From an uncultured Sulfurimonas sp. (GTDB taxonomy: Bacteria > Campylobacterota > Campylobacteria > Campylobacterales > Sulfurimonadaceae): DNA of 6,795 nt. The position numbers were made by a program, and so were the translations under genes. Below the pieces are notes generated by a model that worked only from the letters and a program-made list of their open reading frames with translations, was not told the origin of the DNA and made no database searches. The stretch is taken from the NCBI GenBank assembly GCA_937914675.1, contig CALDOC010000469.1:1-6795 (forward strand), given 5' to 3'. Of this stretch, positions 5,166 to 6,795 are shown in pieces. Each line of letters starts with the position of its first letter. Position 1 is the first letter of the stretch.

Positions 5166-6704
5166 TTGTTTGATTTAAAAAAATATACATCCGCCAATAT
5201 CAAAAATGACGTTTTATCCGGTCTAGTCGTCGCTGTCGCCTTAGTTCCCGAAGCCATAGCTTTTAGTTTCATAGCTGGAGTCAGCCCAATCGTTGGTCTC
5301 TACACCGCTTTTATTTTAGGTCTTATCACGTCTCTCATTGGTGGAAAACCAGGTATGATAAGCGGCGCCACCGGCGCCGTCGCCATCGTTTTAGTCGGTT
5401 TAACTCTTGAAGCGAATAAGCTTTTAAGCGCTCAAGGCATGGCTGGAGAAGCGATTGCCATGGGTGTTTTAAACTACATTCTTTTAGCCACCGTTATCGC
5501 TGGACTCATTCAAATCAGCATTGGTTTGCTTAAGCTTGGCAAATTTATCCGTCTCGTCCCCACTCCCGCCATTCATGGTTTTGTCAATGGTCTCGCCATC
5601 GTTATCGCGACCGCTCAGTTTAAGTTTTTCGAGGGACAAGGCTATATGATGTACGTTTTGGTTCTCATCACTATGGCTATCATGTATCTGCTTCCTAAAG
5701 TTACAAAAGCCGTTCCCGCTGGTTTAGTGGCGATTGTTTTTTTAACGCTTGGAGTCTACTTCACTAAAGCCGATACGCTTCTATTAAGCGGTTTGGACGA
5801 CATGAGCAAGTATGCGGGAGAACTTCCTAGCTTTGGAATTCCTCACTATTTATTTAGTCTTGACGCCATTTTAATGGTTCTTCCCTACGCCGTTATCGTA
5901 GCGCTTGTCGGTATCATAGAGTCGCTTTTAACCCTCTCTGTTTTAGACGAACTTAGTAACACTCGAGGAAGCGCCAACAAAGAGTGCATTGCTCAGGGAA
6001 CTGGCAACGTCGCTTGTGGCTTCTTTGGCGGCATGGCGGGTTGCGCCATGATTGGTCAAAGCATCATCAACTACACTTCTGGCGGTATCGGTCGTCTTTC
6101 GTCATTTGTCGCCGCGCTTGGACTTATAATTCTAGTCGTCTCAATGAGTGGCGTTTTAAACGCCATTCCAGTCGCCGTTTTGGTTGGAATTATGTTTATG
6201 GTGAGCATCGGCACTTTTGAATGGTCAAGTTTCTCGCGTTTAAATAAAATGCCACGAACAGACGCCTTTGTAATGCTTACGGTTACAATAATTACGGTTG
6301 TTGAGGATTTGGCAATTGCCGTTATCGCTGGAGTCATCATCTCCGCTCTCGCCTTTGCTTGGAAGCACGCTCGCATTTGGACTAAAGCTCATATAGAAGA
6401 GGATGGAACAAAAGTTTACGAATTGGACGGTCCACTTTTTTTTGCAAGCGCAAGCACCTTTGCGGATAACTTTGACGTGGCGAACGACCCTCAAAAAGTG
6501 GTCATAGATTTTAAAAACGCGAGAGTCATGGACGCTAGCGGCGTTGAAGCCGTCGACGCCATTACAAAAAAATACGAAGACGCCGGTAAAAACTTAACGC
6601 TGAGACACTTAAGCGCCGACTGCAGCGCCATACTAAAAAAAGCCGGTCCGCATTGCGTATACTCCGAAGACGATCCAACTTATAAAGTTGCGATAAATTA
6701 CTAA
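5166..6704 (+). CDS. SulP (SLC26-type) inorganic anion transporter with STAS domain
   Basis: This is an inner-membrane transporter of the SulP/SLC26 family, which moves sulfate, bicarbonate or organic anions in symport or exchange; the substrate cannot be assigned here. At 512 residues it is complete for the shorter bacterial group. The membrane domain (about 12-400) begins with the family pattern VPEAIAFSFIAGVSP (27-41) and ISGATGA (65-71). It ends with hydrophobic segments containing IPVAVLVGIMFM and the FEWSSF turn. A cytoplasmic STAS domain follows (about 417-510), with VVIDFKNARVMDASGVEAV; Ser458 in DASG occupies the position phosphorylated in SpoIIAA-like STAS domains. It starts at TTG with AAGG 10 bases upstream and follows the radical SAM gene by 74 bases but has its own promoter. 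Its stop overlaps the stop of the convergent EAL-domain gene. A BicA-like bicarbonate porter is less likely because BicA's N-terminal motif differs. Confidence 0.93.
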   Translation: MFDLKKYTSANIKNDVLSGLVVAVALVPEAIAFSFIAGVSPIVGLYTAFILGLITSLIGGKPGMISGATGAVAIVLVGLTLEANKLLSAQGMAGEAIAMGVLNYILLATVIAGLIQISIGLLKLGKFIRLVPTPAIHGFVNGLAIVIATAQFKFFEGQGYMMYVLVLITMAIMYLLPKVTKAVPAGLVAIVFLTLGVYFTKADTLLLSGLDDMSKYAGELPSFGIPHYLFSLDAILMVLPYAVIVALVGIIESLLTLSVLDELSNTRGSANKECIAQGTGNVACGFFGGMAGCAMIGQSIINYTSGGIGRLSSFVAALGLIILVVSMSGVLNAIPVAVLVGIMFMVSIGTFEWSSFSRLNKMPRTDAFVMLTVTIITVVEDLAIAVIAGVIISALAFAWKHARIWTKAHIEEDGTKVYELDGPLFFASASTFADNFDVANDPQKVVIDFKNARVMDASGVEAVDAITKKYEDAGKNLTLRHLSADCSAILKKAGPHCVYSEDDPTYKVAINY

Positions 6705-6795
6705 GATTTAAAGGTTTGGATCACTTTTAAATCTGGGCTAGGTTCTCCAAAATAATAACCTTGAGAGTAATCTATCCCTAACTCTTTGACTCTAT
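6701..6795 (-). CDS. C-terminal end of an EAL-domain protein (partial)
   Basis: The minus strand is open from the window edge to TAG at 6703-6701. The last 30 residues include KELGIDYSQGYYFGEPSPDL, the well-known C-terminal end of EAL domains, where the (L/I)G.D..QGY.(F/L)..P motif closes the barrel of cyclic-di-GMP phosphodiesterases. Only the tail is visible, so the catalytic EAL motif, the sensory domains and whether it is active cannot be judged. Many such proteins also carry GGDEF or PAS domains upstream. It converges on the SulP gene and the two coding regions overlap by 4 bases (6701-6704). Confidence 0.88.
   Translation of the reverse strand, partial: RVKELGIDYSQGYYFGEPSPDLKVIQTFKS

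Noticed and set aside
5984..6494. Frames overlapping the second half of the SulP gene
   Set aside because: They are out-of-frame or antisense shadows of a clearly coding transporter, with no start signals of their own.
1..6795. CRISPR array, insertion sequence or rRNA
   Set aside because: No regularly spaced repeats, transposase frames with terminal inverted repeats, or rRNA sequence were seen on either strand.

Overview
The window looks like chromosomal DNA of a Campylobacterota bacterium, most likely a Sulfurimonas-like member of the Campylobacterales. Three things suggest this: AT-rich intergenic DNA, promoters of the TTTAG-N-TAYAAT type with weak -35 boxes, and short AAGG-type ribosome binding sites. 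The genus is an inference; no rRNA is present to settle it.

Left part (1 to about 1082): AT-rich accessory DNA. It holds a strong hairpin terminator (111-149) and a compact minus-strand gene cluster (773 down to 240). The cluster encodes a 35-residue hydrophobic peptide with an excellent Shine-Dalgarno site, an overlapping 24-residue peptide, and a 123-residue acidic protein of unknown function whose start overlaps the preceding stop as ATGA. A perfect dyad abuts the cluster's ribosome binding site and a 12-bp inverted repeat lies further upstream. The block ends at 1038-1082 with the exact 3' half of a tRNA with anticodon CAU, from the anticodon loop to CCA, with no matching 5' half. This is the usual footprint of an element integrated in a tRNA gene, so the left part is read as the right end of an integrated element and 1038-1082 as its attR.

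Middle (1083-3987): a 280-base gene-free leader, then valS, encoding a complete valyl-tRNA synthetase with its own promoter. A hairpin just after valS is shared with a convergent small minus-strand gene (4132 down to 3998, 44 residues) that is preceded by a good -10 box and ribosome binding site.

Right part (4222-6795): a radical SAM protein with a shortened C-terminal auxiliary-cluster domain; a SulP-family anion transporter with a STAS domain, starting at TTG and having its own promoter; and, convergent with it and overlapping it by 4 bases, the C-terminal end of an EAL-domain (cyclic-di-GMP phosphodiesterase type) protein that runs off the window. These genes look like ordinary core chromosome with mostly independent transcription; no shared pathway is evident. 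The most interesting material is the small-gene cluster beside the tRNA-derived attachment site.
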